Shown here one piece after another: positions 28,642-36,815 of a stretch of 64,000 bases of DNA. Position numbers and translations under genes: made by a program. The DNA is from an uncultured Prevotellaceae bacterium (GTDB lineage: Bacteria > Bacteroidota > Bacteroidia > Bacteroidales > Bacteroidaceae): the NCBI GenBank assembly GCA_900319225.1, contig ONNV01000003.1, positions 186,001 to 250,000 of the forward strand, written 5' to 3'. The notes below the pieces were generated by a model. The model did no database searches. It was not told the origin of the DNA and saw only the letters and a program-made list of their open reading frames with translations. Every line of letters begins with the position of its first letter. Within the stretch, counting starts at the first letter, position 1.

Positions 28642-29352
28642 TTACTTATGAACCATGGTGCCGATAGGCTCACCGGCCATAACCTTCTTGAGGTTGCCGG
28701 GAATATCCATGTTGAACACATAGATGGGCAGGTCATTCTCCTTACACATGGTAGTTGCGGTAAGGTCCATGACCTTGAGGTTACGGTTGTATATCTCATC
28801 AAATGTGATCTCGTCAAACTTGGTGGCTGTGGGATCCTTCTCGGGATCGGCAGTGTAGACGCCGTCCACGCGGGTACCCTTAAGCATTACATCGGCCTCA
28901 ATCTCGATGCCGCGCAGGGATGAGCCGGTATCGGTAGTGAAATAGGGATTGCCGGTGCCGCCCACCAGGATGGCAACCTTGCCCGCTTTCATTGCGTCAA
29001 TGGCTTTCCACTTGCTGTAGAGCTCACCTATAGGCTCCATGCGGATTGCGGTAAGAACGGTGTTGGGGCAATCGACCGATGTCAGGGCCGAACTCAGACC
29101 CAGGCCGTTGATCACGGTTGCAAGCATACCCATCTGATCGCCCTTGACGCGGTCAAAACCCTTGCCGGCACCCTTAAGGCCGCGGAATATGTTACCTCCA
29201 CCAATCACGATGCCTATTTCCACGCCCATGTCATGGATCTCCTTGATCTGCTGTGCATACTCACCCAGACGCTTCTCGTCTATTCCGTAACGCTGCTCAC
29301 CCATCAGGCTCTCGCCGCTGAGCTTAAGCAATATCCTCTTGAATCTAGCCAT
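28642..29352 (-). CDS. pyrH: UMP kinase
   Basis: Phosphorylates UMP to UDP. The 236-residue amino-acid-kinase fold shows LLKLSGESLMG, IVIGGGNIFRG and DHTAxx-like C-terminal substrate segments (KVMDLTATTMCKENDLPIYV). The ATG at 29352 gives the standard length; a TATTTTTG -7 box on the minus strand lies at 29375-29382, so the longer reading from 29397 is not credible. Confidence 0.97.
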   Translation of the reverse strand: MARFKRILLKLSGESLMGEQRYGIDEKRLGEYAQQIKEIHDMGVEIGIVIGGGNIFRGLKGAGKGFDRVKGDQMGMLATVINGLGLSSALTSVDCPNTVLTAIRMEPIGELYSKWKAIDAMKAGKVAILVGGTGNPYFTTDTGSSLRGIEIEADVMLKGTRVDGVYTADPEKDPTATKFDEITFDEIYNRNLKVMDLTATTMCKENDLPIYVFNMDIPGNLKKVMAGEPIGTMVHK

Positions 29353-29390
29353 TGTATTTTCAGTTTTGTTTAGGCAAAAATAGTAAAAAT

Positions 29391-29421
29391 GACACAAAGG
29401 GGACTGTCCCTAATGTGCCAT
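29391..29421. repeat. REP-like palindrome (GGGGACTGTCCC family)
   Basis: An imperfect palindrome: TGACACAAAGGGGAC followed by TGTCCCTAATGTGCCA. It overlaps the 3' end of birA and the region just upstream of the pyrH promoter. Confidence 0.65.
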
Positions 29422-30183
29422 TTTTTGCGGCAGGATGAACTGCACCTGCTTGAATTCATAAACCCGATGCTCACCACCGCGCGTAAGCAGCATCAGGCAG
29501 CCGTCGGGACGTATTCCCTCTATTGAGGCCTCAAACTCTCCCTGTGCGTCACGGAACGGATGATACCCCTCACGGCGGTACAGACGCTCCCGGTACAGAC
29601 GGTCCAAACAGGCCCTATCCGCATCCGATGTACGCTCCATATAACCGATAAAACGCTTCACGATGTCATTGAGCAAGGCGTCACGGTCATAATCCCGGCC
29701 GGTAATGTTCTTAAGCGATATGGGATTGGGCGCATCACTCAGAAATACCTCCTGGTTCACATCCAGGCCCACGCCTGCCACAGTATCCAGTATGCGGTCA
29801 CCCTGCAGCGTGTTCTCAATCAGTATGCCGGCCATCTTAAAGTCATTCCAATAGACATCATTTGACCATTTGACCGATACACCGCCGGCAAACTCCGGTC
29901 CGATTGCCGCAATTACTGCATCCGATGTAGCAAGCGCTATAGCCTGGGATATATAGAACTGATCCCTGACCTTTATGCCCGACGGGTGCGCCAGTATGCT
30001 GAACAGCAGGTTCTTGCCCTGCTCGGACTCCCAGGTGTTACCCTTCTGTCCGCGTCCGGCCGTCTGGAAATCGGCCACCGCCACCTCATAATCATAGGCG
30101 GAATCACCGCCGTTAAGTTCACGCAGATAGGTGTTTGTTGAACCTATGCTATCACTTCTGTGCCACTTTATCTTACTCATCAT
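29410..30183 (-). CDS. birA: Biotin-[acetyl-CoA-carboxylase] ligase
   Basis: Attaches biotin to biotin-carrier proteins. The 257-residue protein is the catalytic type without the N-terminal repressor helix-turn-helix. Signatures: SIGSTNTYL, TAGRGQKGNTWESEQGKNL (biotinyl-AMP loop) and SVKWSNDVYWNDFKMAGILIE in the catalytic core. The final codons run into a REP palindrome, which supplies the last residues. It overlaps the yraN stop. Confidence 0.94.
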   Translation of the reverse strand: MMSKIKWHRSDSIGSTNTYLRELNGGDSAYDYEVAVADFQTAGRGQKGNTWESEQGKNLLFSILAHPSGIKVRDQFYISQAIALATSDAVIAAIGPEFAGGVSVKWSNDVYWNDFKMAGILIENTLQGDRILDTVAGVGLDVNQEVFLSDAPNPISLKNITGRDYDRDALLNDIVKRFIGYMERTSDADRACLDRLYRERLYRREGYHPFRDAQGEFEASIEGIRPDGCLMLLTRGGEHRVYEFKQVQFILPQKMAH

Positions 30184-30545
30184 TCCACCGGCGGAAAAAA
30201 CGCCTGTTCTATATGTTCCAACTTGAATTCTCCTTTTTCGACCACTATTGACACCACATCAAACCTGACATCCTTGTCAATTCGGTTGTAACGTATGTAT
30301 GCATCGGCAGAGTTTACTATACGGCGAATCTTGCGGTCATTGATAAAATCCTCCGGATCACCCCAATCGGTGCTGGTGCGGGTCTTTACCTCAACAAACA
30401 CCACGGTATCATCCTTTGTAGCCACCAGATCCAGGTCCTTATGGCCGCAATGCCAGTCACGGTCAAGGATTGTATACCCCTTGTCCTCAAGGTATTTAGC
30501 CGCCATCTCCTCACCTTCTTTTCCCAAGATATTATGTTCTGCCAT
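30180..30545 (-). CDS. YraN/UPF0102-family endonuclease-like protein
   Basis: A 121-residue protein with a Holliday-junction-resolvase-like fold: GKEGEEMAAKYLEDKGY, DLDLVATKDDTVVFVEVKTR (PD-(D/E)xK-type D and ExK). Function in vivo uncertain, possibly DNA metabolism. The gene has a TATTTTTG -7 box on the minus strand (30566-30573) and overlaps birA by 4 bp. Confidence 0.88.
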   Translation of the reverse strand: MAEHNILGKEGEEMAAKYLEDKGYTILDRDWHCGHKDLDLVATKDDTVVFVEVKTRTSTDWGDPEDFINDRKIRRIVNSADAYIRYNRIDKDVRFDVVSIVVEKGEFKLEHIEQAFFPPVE

Positions 30546-30623
30546 GTATATCAGCGTTTATTGGGCAAAAATATACATTATTCGCGGCATATTCATCTAA
30601 AATGGGTATCTTCGTAGTTAGTT

Positions 30624-30827
30624 ATGAAGAAGGAAGTTTCCACAAGAGCAGAACGCTACAGTTTCCTGGTCAATCCTGATGAGAAGCAGATGATTGAGAA
30701 TTATCTGCGTAAATACAAGATCCGCAACCGCAGCCGATGGATGAGAGAGACTCTCATCACTTTCATCATCAAGAATCTTGATCAGGATTACCCCACCCTT
30801 TTTAACGAGCAGGAGATGCGCCGATGA
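30624..30827 (+). CDS. Small ribbon-helix-helix-like protein
   Basis: 67 residues, basic; KEVSTRAERYSFLVNPDEKQ followed by RKYKIRNRSRWMRETL resembles short RHH or MobC-like DNA-binding proteins. It overlaps tadA by 4 bp (ATGA), so the two are translationally coupled. A weak -7 match, TATCTTCG, is at 30607-30614. No function known. Confidence 0.65.
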   Translation: MKKEVSTRAERYSFLVNPDEKQMIENYLRKYKIRNRSRWMRETLITFIIKNLDQDYPTLFNEQEMRR

Positions 30828-31267
30828 CACAGCAGGAGCAGGACATACGGTTCATGAAAATGGCGCTGGATGAGGCCAAGGCCGCTGCTGCAGAGGGTGA
30901 GATTCCCGTGGGTGCCATCGTGGTCTGCAAGGGCATGGTCATAGCGCGCGCCCACAACCTGACAGAGACCCTGACTGATGTCACCGCACATGCCGAGATG
31001 CAGGCCATCACAGCAGCCGCCTCTTATCTGGGTGGCAAATACCTGGACCAGTGCACCCTCTACGTAACACTTGAGCCTTGCGTCATGTGCGCGGGGGCTA
31101 TAGGATGGTCGCAGCTGGGGCGGCTGGTTTATGGGGCTGGGGATCCTAAGCGGGGGTATTCTGTCTTTGCTCCTGGGGCGCTCCACCCTAAAACCCAGAT
31201 CACCACTGGTATTTTGGCGGATGAGTGTGGGGGGATTGTTCAGGAGTTTTTCCGCGCTAAACGGTAG
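30824..31267 (+). CDS. tadA: tRNA-specific adenosine deaminase
   Basis: Deaminates A34 to inosine in tRNA-Arg(ACG). The zinc site is His56 and catalytic Glu58 (AHAEMQ) plus Cys86 and Cys89 (PCVMC). 147 residues, normal length. The 3' third has visibly different codon use (runs of GGGG, TGG GG), unlike the first two thirds. The stop TAG shares its G with the REP arm that follows. Confidence 0.95.
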   Translation: MTQQEQDIRFMKMALDEAKAAAAEGEIPVGAIVVCKGMVIARAHNLTETLTDVTAHAEMQAITAAASYLGGKYLDQCTLYVTLEPCVMCAGAIGWSQLGRLVYGAGDPKRGYSVFAPGALHPKTQITTGILADECGGIVQEFFRAKR

Positions 31268-31367
31268 GGGCGCAAAGGGGACGGTTCTATCTGTGCCCTT
31301 TTGATAATGATCAGCTAATCTCAACCTTTTCTTAAGGGCACAGATAGAACCGTCCCCTTTGCGCCCC
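31267..31367. repeat. REP-like 34-bp inverted repeat between convergent tadA and rsgA
   Basis: Arms 31267-31300 and 31334-31367 are perfect 34-nt inverted copies and are identical in sequence to the arms at 5513-5614, but the 33-nt loop differs. The arm overlaps the tadA stop by one base and directly abuts the rsgA stop. Confidence 0.85.
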
Positions 31368-32303
31368 TTATAAATCCTTGCGGTATTTGCCTTCCTCCTC
31401 GTCGGAGAGCATGCTCAGGTAGCTGGTGTAGCGGGACAGATGAATGGCGCCTGTCTCGACGGCTTGTTTTACGGCACAGCCGGGCTCGTTGGTGTGCAGA
31501 CAGTTGCCGTAACGGCAATCGGCGGAATACTTGAAAATCTCGGGGAAATAATGGCTGATCTCCTCATGCTCCATATCGAACGTGCCGAACCCTTTTATTC
31601 CCGGGGTGTCGATGATCCAACCGCCCTCGGGCAGTGCAAACATCTCGGAGAACGTGGTGGTATGCATTCCCGTATCATGTTTCTCGGAGATATCGCCGGT
31701 ACGCTGGTTGAGCTCCGGCAGGATCCGGTTTACAAAGGTACTCTTACCTACCCCTGAGTTGCCCGATATGAGCGACACCTTACCCTTGAGCAGAGCCCTG
31801 ACATCATCCACACCGGTGCCGTGCAGAGCATCGCACTCCACACACTCATAACCGATGCCACGATAGAGCGATACCAGTTCATCGGCCGTAGCACGGTCAT
31901 CGGCCGAGTAGAGGTCCGATTTGTTGAACACCAGCACCACCGGAACGCGGTACGCCCAGGCCGATGCCAGGAACCGGTCAATGAATACCGTAGATGTAAC
32001 GGGATGGTTCACAGTCACCACCAGCAGGCACTGGTCCAGGTTACAGGCCAGGATATGTGACTGTTTGGAAAGATTAGAGGAACGCCGGATAATATAGTTC
32101 CTGCGCTCCTCTATATTTGTGATATATGCCGGCTCACCGTCACGTGCCGGAGCAAACTCCACATAGTCACCTACGGCTATGGGGTTGGTGCTCTTTATGC
32201 CTTTTATGCGGAAAGTTCCCTTTATGCGGCACTCCTGGTCACGACCGTCATCGGTACGTACCAGATAGCTGCTGCCTGTATTCCTGATAACGAGTCCGCG
32301 CAT
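31368..32303 (-). CDS. rsgA: Ribosome small-subunit-dependent GTPase A
   Basis: Assembly GTPase for the 30S subunit. 311 residues: OB-fold N-terminus, circularly permuted GTPase with NKSD (FNKSDLYS), then GNSGVGKST and DTPGIKGFG, and a zinc-binding C-terminus ([14 protein letters not shown]). Followed upstream in the operon direction by frr with a 9-bp gap. Confidence 0.96.
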   Translation of the reverse strand: MRGLVIRNTGSSYLVRTDDGRDQECRIKGTFRIKGIKSTNPIAVGDYVEFAPARDGEPAYITNIEERRNYIIRRSSNLSKQSHILACNLDQCLLVVTVNHPVTSTVFIDRFLASAWAYRVPVVLVFNKSDLYSADDRATADELVSLYRGIGYECVECDALHGTGVDDVRALLKGKVSLISGNSGVGKSTFVNRILPELNQRTGDISEKHDTGMHTTTFSEMFALPEGGWIIDTPGIKGFGTFDMEHEEISHYFPEIFKYSADCRYGNCLHTNEPGCAVKQAVETGAIHLSRYTSYLSMLSDEEEGKYRKDL

Positions 32304-32312
32304 CTAAAAGCG

Positions 32313-32873
32313 TTAGACGGTCATGATCTCTTTCTCCTTCTCGGCAAAGAGTTCATCGGCCTTCTTGATGTATTTGTCATGCAGTTTCTGCAGCTTCTCC
32401 TCGGCATCCTTCTCGGCATCCTCGGGCAGTCCGTCCTTCTGAGCCTTCTTAAGGGTATCCAGAACGTTACGACGGGTGTTGCGGATGGATATCTTGGACT
32501 CCTCACTTACCTTACCGCTCTGCTTTACCAGGTCACGGCGGCGCTCCTCGGTAAGGGGCGGGATAGCCAGGCGGATAACCTCACCGTTGTTGGTGGGCAT
32601 GATACCTACGGGTGAGTCTATGATGGCTTTCTCAATGACCTTGATCATGTTCTTATCCCAAGGACGGATAGCTATCGTGCGGGCATCGGGAGTGGAGAGT
32701 GCGGCTACATTGTTCAGCGCAACCATTGATCCGTAAGAGTCCACGCGGATATCATCAAGAATACGGATATTTGCCTTACCGGCACGGATATGTGCGAACT
32801 CATCTTCAAGATGCATGATGGCCATTTCCATCTGCTCCTCAGCCTCGTTGAGACAATTGTTTACATCAAACAT
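32313..32873 (-). CDS. frr: Ribosome recycling factor
   Basis: Splits post-termination ribosomes with EF-G. 186 residues, full length; signatures IRAGKANIRILDDIRVDSYG, PWDKNMIKVIEKAI and LTEERRRDLVKQ. A TATCTTTG -7 box on the minus strand lies at 32911-32918, 38 bp upstream. Confidence 0.97.
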   Translation of the reverse strand: MFDVNNCLNEAEEQMEMAIMHLEDEFAHIRAGKANIRILDDIRVDSYGSMVALNNVAALSTPDARTIAIRPWDKNMIKVIEKAIIDSPVGIMPTNNGEVIRLAIPPLTEERRRDLVKQSGKVSEESKISIRNTRRNVLDTLKKAQKDGLPEDAEKDAEEKLQKLHDKYIKKADELFAEKEKEIMTV

Positions 32874-32910
32874 AGTGGTGTCTTTTAGTTTGTCATAGCT
32901 TTGTGTAGCA

Positions 32911-32960
32911 CAAAGATAGTTTAATTTTGTTCATAAAGCCATATATAATTAGTAAATTTG
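32911..32960. promoter_or_regulatory. Divergent promoter region, frr / VTC operon
   Basis: Minus-strand TATCTTTG at 32911-32918 serves frr. Plus-strand TAAATTTG at 32953-32960, with TTTG at 32926-32929, serves the VTC operon. The latter position means the VTC coding start must lie downstream of about 32964. Confidence 0.65.
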
Positions 32961-32998
32961 CAAGGCTAACCCCAATGGAACCGATGCTGACCAATAAC

Positions 32999-33754
32999 AT
33001 GCAGATTCTGGACAGATTCGCCCCCATATCACTTGAGGAGATGTCGTCAATCCGCCTTATGAACAGGACGGACAGCAAGTATCTGGCCAATGAGCAGCAA
33101 CTCATGCAGCTGCTGGAGATGGCATCGGGAGACTACATGGTACAGTCCATGGCAGACCGCAGGGTGTCGGAGTACCGCACGCTCTATTTCGATGACAAGG
33201 ACAATATCATGTACCTTAACCACCACAACAGGCGTCTCACCCGCCAGAAAGTACGCATACGCACTTATGTTGACACCCAGGACAGCTTCTTTGAGATCAA
33301 GCTCAAGAACAACCACGGGCGCACCAAGAAGAAACGTATCCATCTGAACGGTGCCGATACCTACGTCCAGGACGGTGCCGCCGAGTTCCTGGCCAGCCAC
33401 ACCATGCTGCCGCTTACACTCAGCGACATCACGCCCAAGCTCTCAAACCATTTCACGCGCATCACGCTGGTAAACAACGCCAAGACAGAGCGTCTTACCA
33501 TAGACCGTGAGCTCTCATTCCACAATGAGGTGACAGGCCTGGACCGCAGCATGGACAATCTGGTGGTAATTGAGGTAAAGCGTGACGGCAACACATATTC
33601 CCCTATCCAGGACCTGCTGCGCCAGGTGCGTATATTCCCCTGCGGATTCAGCAAATACTGCATCGGAATGGCGCTCACCACTCCGGGCCTTAAGAGGAAT
33701 CTGTTCAATGAAAGGATCAGAAAAATAGAAAAACTTACATCGATATGCTATTAA
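32999..33754 (+). CDS. VTC-domain polyphosphate-polymerase-like protein
   Basis: A 251-residue protein of the VTC catalytic-domain family, a beta-tunnel fold that in yeast synthesises polyphosphate. Visible basic and acidic tunnel positions: LMNRTDSKYL, RTLYFDDKDN, RRLTRQKVRIRTY, FEIKLKN, RITLVNN, VVIEVKR. I place the start at 32999 (MQILDRF), which matches the usual beginning of the family and lies after the promoter; in-frame ATGs at 32975 and 32984 are alternatives. It overlaps the DUF4956 gene by 10 bp, the usual partner of bacterial VTC genes. Polyphosphate synthesis is inferred. Confidence 0.82.
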   Translation: MQILDRFAPISLEEMSSIRLMNRTDSKYLANEQQLMQLLEMASGDYMVQSMADRRVSEYRTLYFDDKDNIMYLNHHNRRLTRQKVRIRTYVDTQDSFFEIKLKNNHGRTKKKRIHLNGADTYVQDGAAEFLASHTMLPLTLSDITPKLSNHFTRITLVNNAKTERLTIDRELSFHNEVTGLDRSMDNLVVIEVKRDGNTYSPIQDLLRQVRIFPCGFSKYCIGMALTTPGLKRNLFNERIRKIEKLTSICY

Positions 33755-34503
33755 ACATTCTAGCTCCGCTTGCAAGCGGACTCAGCCAGCTGGCTGCAAC
33801 CGCATCTGATGAGGCCGAACTGTTCGGCGAGGAGACCGAGGGACTGCTCTCCACACTGGGTGCCACACCTTTCTGGCCCGTATGGTCCAGCATCTGGGAG
33901 ATGGCATTCCGTCTGCTCATCAATGTCGTAACCATCGGAATAATAGTTCATGCATTCTACTACCCCAAGGCCAAGAGACGTGACTATTATTTCACCTTCT
34001 CAATCATCGGAGTAAGCATATTCCTGCTCATATATCTCATGGGCGGAGTCAAGCTTAAGATAGGATTCGCGCTGGGTCTGTTCGCCATATTCGGCATCAT
34101 CAAGTACCGTACCGAGCAGGTTCCCATACGTGAGATGACCTATATGTTCGTGATCATCGCCGTAGCCGCCATAAACGGTCTGGCCACCAGCGTAAGCTAC
34201 TTTGAGCTGCTGGGAACCAACCTGATATTCATCATTGCGCTGGCTATCTGCGAGAACACCAAGTGGATGAAACACGTCCCCTCCAAGCTTATCAAGTATG
34301 ACAACGTGAGCCTGATAGCCCACGGCCGTGAGGATGAACTCAAGGCTGATCTGGAGAAACGCCTGGGGCTCAAGATCATCCGCGTTGAGGTAGGCAACGT
34401 TGATTTCCTCAAGGATTCCGCCATCATCAAGATCTATTACGAGCCCATCATGGATGAGTTCGGCACCATAGATACCATAATGAAAACCGGTAAGATAAAA
34501 TGA
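33745..34503 (+). CDS. DUF4956 membrane protein
   Basis: 252 residues with about four transmembrane helices (residues 50-155, e.g. ISIFLLIYLMGGVKLKIGFAL) and a soluble C-terminal domain (LIAHGREDELKADLEKRLGL). DUF4956 proteins accompany VTC-domain proteins in many bacteria and may form the membrane part of a polyphosphate-related complex. Its start overlaps the VTC stop and its stop overlaps the next start (ATGA), so the genes are coupled. Confidence 0.82.
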   Translation: MLLNILAPLASGLSQLAATASDEAELFGEETEGLLSTLGATPFWPVWSSIWEMAFRLLINVVTIGIIVHAFYYPKAKRRDYYFTFSIIGVSIFLLIYLMGGVKLKIGFALGLFAIFGIIKYRTEQVPIREMTYMFVIIAVAAINGLATSVSYFELLGTNLIFIIALAICENTKWMKHVPSKLIKYDNVSLIAHGREDELKADLEKRLGLKIIRVEVGNVDFLKDSAIIKIYYEPIMDEFGTIDTIMKTGKIK

Positions 34504-35378
34504 GAAAGTTCCTTCTGACAGCAGGTCTGTGCCTTCTTTCCGTATCCATATCGGCCCAATCAAACTGGGGCTTGAGGAGCAGCATAGGGGTAGACAAGAA
34601 GATAACCAAAGGTCTTGACGCAGGAGTCGAGGCCAAATACTATCAGACTGACAATTTCAGGAATACGGACCGCTGGAGTATCGGTCTCTCTCTGGACAAG
34701 CGCCTGTACCGTAATAAAGCCAAGACCTTTACCGTCAAGGCTGGTCTGGGATACAAATACATGAATGTGTATCATGACTGGTCGACCAAATATAAGGATG
34801 ATACCGATGGTATAGAGAACAAACTTGAACCGATGTTCTACTTTAACAACGCATTCGATTTCAACCTGAAAAACGGATATATTGACACCCGACACCGTGC
34901 CACAGTTTCACTTCAGGCCGCAGTGGAGTTGGGCCGTTTCAAGATTTCCCTGCGCGAGTCCTATCAGTTTACTCACACCGACAGTGCAATCTATGCTGTT
35001 GATAAATACCGGCATGACGATGGTCAGACCATCTGGGAAGATAAAGGTTACAGCTACTATGAAAAAGTAGTAGGAACAGATTATTACCTAAAGACTGACA
35101 ACTCCGTTAAGCCAGCTTCAAACAAGAACGCCCTTCGTTCCAAGATTAATGTTGACTATGATATACCTCACTGGAAGTATGATCCATTCATATCATATGA
35201 ACTGTTCAACAGTCTTGACAACGGTTTTCAGACCCAGAAATCAAGAATTCAGGCCGGCGTGGAATTTTCTATAAATAAAAAACATAACTTTGAAGTTGCA
35301 TACTTATGGCAGAACCAGCACGACAATGACGAGCCGGCAGGTTCTTTCATATGTCTGGATTACAAGTTCACGTTTTAA
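34500..35378 (+). CDS. DUF2490-like outer-membrane beta-barrel protein
   Basis: 292 residues with a signal peptide (MRKFLLTAGLCLLSVSISAQ) and alternating amphipathic beta-strands ending in the aromatic FICLDYKFTF, as expected for a small outer-membrane barrel. The fold resembles DUF2490 proteins. It is translationally coupled to the DUF4956 gene by a 4-bp overlap, so the operon spans cytoplasm, inner membrane and outer membrane. Confidence 0.75.
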   Translation: MRKFLLTAGLCLLSVSISAQSNWGLRSSIGVDKKITKGLDAGVEAKYYQTDNFRNTDRWSIGLSLDKRLYRNKAKTFTVKAGLGYKYMNVYHDWSTKYKDDTDGIENKLEPMFYFNNAFDFNLKNGYIDTRHRATVSLQAAVELGRFKISLRESYQFTHTDSAIYAVDKYRHDDGQTIWEDKGYSYYEKVVGTDYYLKTDNSVKPASNKNALRSKINVDYDIPHWKYDPFISYELFNSLDNGFQTQKSRIQAGVEFSINKKHNFEVAYLWQNQHDNDEPAGSFICLDYKFTF

Positions 35379-35383
35379 GCATA

Positions 35384-35785
35384 ATGAAGAGACTCCTGAC
35401 ACTGACATTGTCCGTCCTGCTGGCAGCCACCGCTTTCAGCCAGGACCCGGCCGTCACCGCCCAGGACAGTCTCACCCAAAGCCTTGAACTTGAGAATCTG
35501 CGCAAGATAGCGTTCAAGGAAGACAGCGTAGTCACCACCTACTCCGACGGCTCTACCAAGACCCACAAGCTCCTGGAGAATGAGAAGCTCCAGTTCAGCC
35601 TCCCTGACAAGACCGATAAGGGCATAGCCGATGATGAAGTCACCTACACCATCTATGACCTGAGCGGAAGACCCGTCAAGACCCACACCGACAGGAATTC
35701 TGACCAGCCGTTTGACCTGAACGACCTCTCATCGGGCATCTATCTGCTCAAAACCGGCAACCGCACAATCAAGATAGTCAAGTAA
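35384..35785 (+). CDS. Small secreted protein with type IX sorting-like C-terminal domain
   Basis: 133 residues: signal peptide MKRLLTLTLSVLLAATAFSQ, about 50 residues of mature sequence including SVVTTYSDGSTKTHKL, then a C-terminal domain with IYDLSGRPVKT and FDLNDLSSGIYLLKTGNR, the pattern of Por-system (type A) sorting domains. It is almost only a signal peptide and a sorting domain. It is the last gene of the VTC/DUF4956/DUF2490 operon (5-bp gap). Confidence 0.75.
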   Translation: MKRLLTLTLSVLLAATAFSQDPAVTAQDSLTQSLELENLRKIAFKEDSVVTTYSDGSTKTHKLLENEKLQFSLPDKTDKGIADDEVTYTIYDLSGRPVKTHTDRNSDQPFDLNDLSSGIYLLKTGNRTIKIVK

Positions 35786-35846
35786 CCCAACCCACTGACA
35801 GATATTCCTTTTGGGGCAACACTTTTAAGTAAAAAATCTGAAAAAG

Positions 35847-35878
35847 TTTGCCCACCTCCATAAAAAGGCATATTTTTG
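35847..35878 (+). promoter_or_regulatory. tRNA-Lys promoter
   Basis: TTTG at 35847-35850 and TATTTTTG at 35871-35878 with a 20-bp spacer, 26 bp before the mature tRNA. Confidence 0.75.
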
Positions 35879-35904
35879 CACCCGCTTAACAGCGATTAGA
35901 GGTA

Positions 35905-35977
35905 GATCCGCTAGCTCAGCAGGTAGAGCACATCCCTTTTAAGGATGGGGTCTCGGGTTCGAACCCCGAGCGGATCA
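35905..35977 (+). tRNA. tRNA-Lys (TTT anticodon)
   Basis: Acceptor stem GATCCGC (35905-35911) pairs with GCGGATC (35970-35976), discriminator A at 35977, CCA encoded at 35978-35980. Anticodon stem CATCC/GGATG encloses loop CTTTTAA, anticodon TTT. T arm GGGTTCGAACCCC. Confidence 0.96.
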
Positions 35978-35979
35978 CC

Positions 35980-36111
35980 AACAAAAAAAGATTCTGAAAT
36001 CATCTGAAAGCTTGCTTTCAAGGGAGTTCAGAATCTTTTTTTGTTGTGTGATGACCCGTGGCAGGGCCAGGGGTCATCACACAAATATGGGCTGTTTTCA
36101 GACCATATTTG
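35980..36111. terminator. Three stacked hairpins after tRNA-Lys
   Basis: First, a perfect 19-bp stem (35980-35998 with 36027-36045; A7 and T7 on the flanks) acts as a terminator. Second, a perfect 13-bp stem TGTGTGATGACCC (36045-36057) with GGGTCATCACACA (36071-36083). Third, AAATATGG/CCATATTT (about 36083-36111). GAGCGGATC from the tRNA 3' end recurs at 36123-36131. Confidence 0.75.
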
Positions 36112-36147
36112 GTGATAACTTTGAGCGGATCTCCGTGGCGGCCCCCC

Positions 36148-36646
36148 ACCTTAGGGAGCCACAACGCACGTACAGCCATTTTCATCCCTAAGGTGCATAG
36201 GAAATACGCTTTCTCGCGGGCCACCCCCATACCTTAGGGAACTGTAGCGCACGTAGAGGCGATTTCATCCCTAAGGTGAGCAGGAAATACGCTTTCCCGC
36301 GGGCCACCCCCACACCTTAGGGAGCCACAACGCACGTACGACCCATTTCATCCCTAACGTGCACCAAAAATACGCTCTCCCGCGGGCTACCCCCGCACCT
36401 TAGGGAACTGTAGCGCACGTAGAACCATTTTCATCCCTAAGGTGCATAGGAAATACGCTTTCCCGCGGGCCACCCCCCCACCTTAGGGAACTGTAGCGCA
36501 CGTAGAACCATTTTCATCCCTAAGGTGCATAGGAAATACGCTTTCCCGCGGGCCACCCCCCCACCTTAGGGAGCCACAACGCACGTGCAGCCATTTTCAT
36601 CCCTAAGGTGCATAGGAAATACGCTTTCCCGCGGGCCACCCTCCCC
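36148..36646. repeat. Six tandem 83-bp hairpin repeats
   Basis: The motif TTAGGGA recurs at 36151, 36234, 36317, 36400, 36483 and 36566, exactly 83 bp apart. Each unit holds an inverted repeat ACCTTAGGGA/TCCCTAAGGT around a 26-30 nt loop and a conserved tail with AAATACGCTTTCCCGCGGGC. Two loop types exist: GAGCCACAACGCACGT (units 1, 3, 6) and GAACTGTAGCGCACGT (units 2, 4, 5). Unit 3 has one stem mismatch. 83 is not a multiple of 3 and no real reading frame spans the array. Confidence 0.9.
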
Positions 36647-36815
36647 AGTGGAAAAGGGGAAGGTTTAGCTCGACGAAGTCACTGTCCCCATTTCCACACT
36701 TGTCACGCTTTTCCCCAAAACCGTAACGCCGCGTTACGTAACAAAAACCAAAAACAGCCAGGCTCCCCGCCCGGCTGTTTAACCCATCACAAAAGGTTCT
36801 CTTCCTTTTGTGCCA
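36647..36815. other. Non-coding spacer with hairpins before fic 3' end
   Basis: Contains a partial GGGGAC-type motif (ACTGTCCCCATTTCC near 36682), GTAACGCCGCGTTAC, a stem AAACAGCC/GGCTGTTT (36752-36780) that looks like a terminator, and CACAAAAGG/CCTTTTGTG (36788-36812) just after the fic stop. No gene seen. Confidence 0.55.

Noticed and set aside
36018-36230. 70-codon open frame on the minus strand across the start of the 83-bp array
   Set aside because: It runs through a hairpin and a repeat unit; the 83-bp period breaks any frame in later units, so it is not a gene.
36148-36646. CRISPR array
   Set aside because: Units are 83 bp with near-identical sequence throughout; there are no short repeats alternating with unique spacers and no cas genes.
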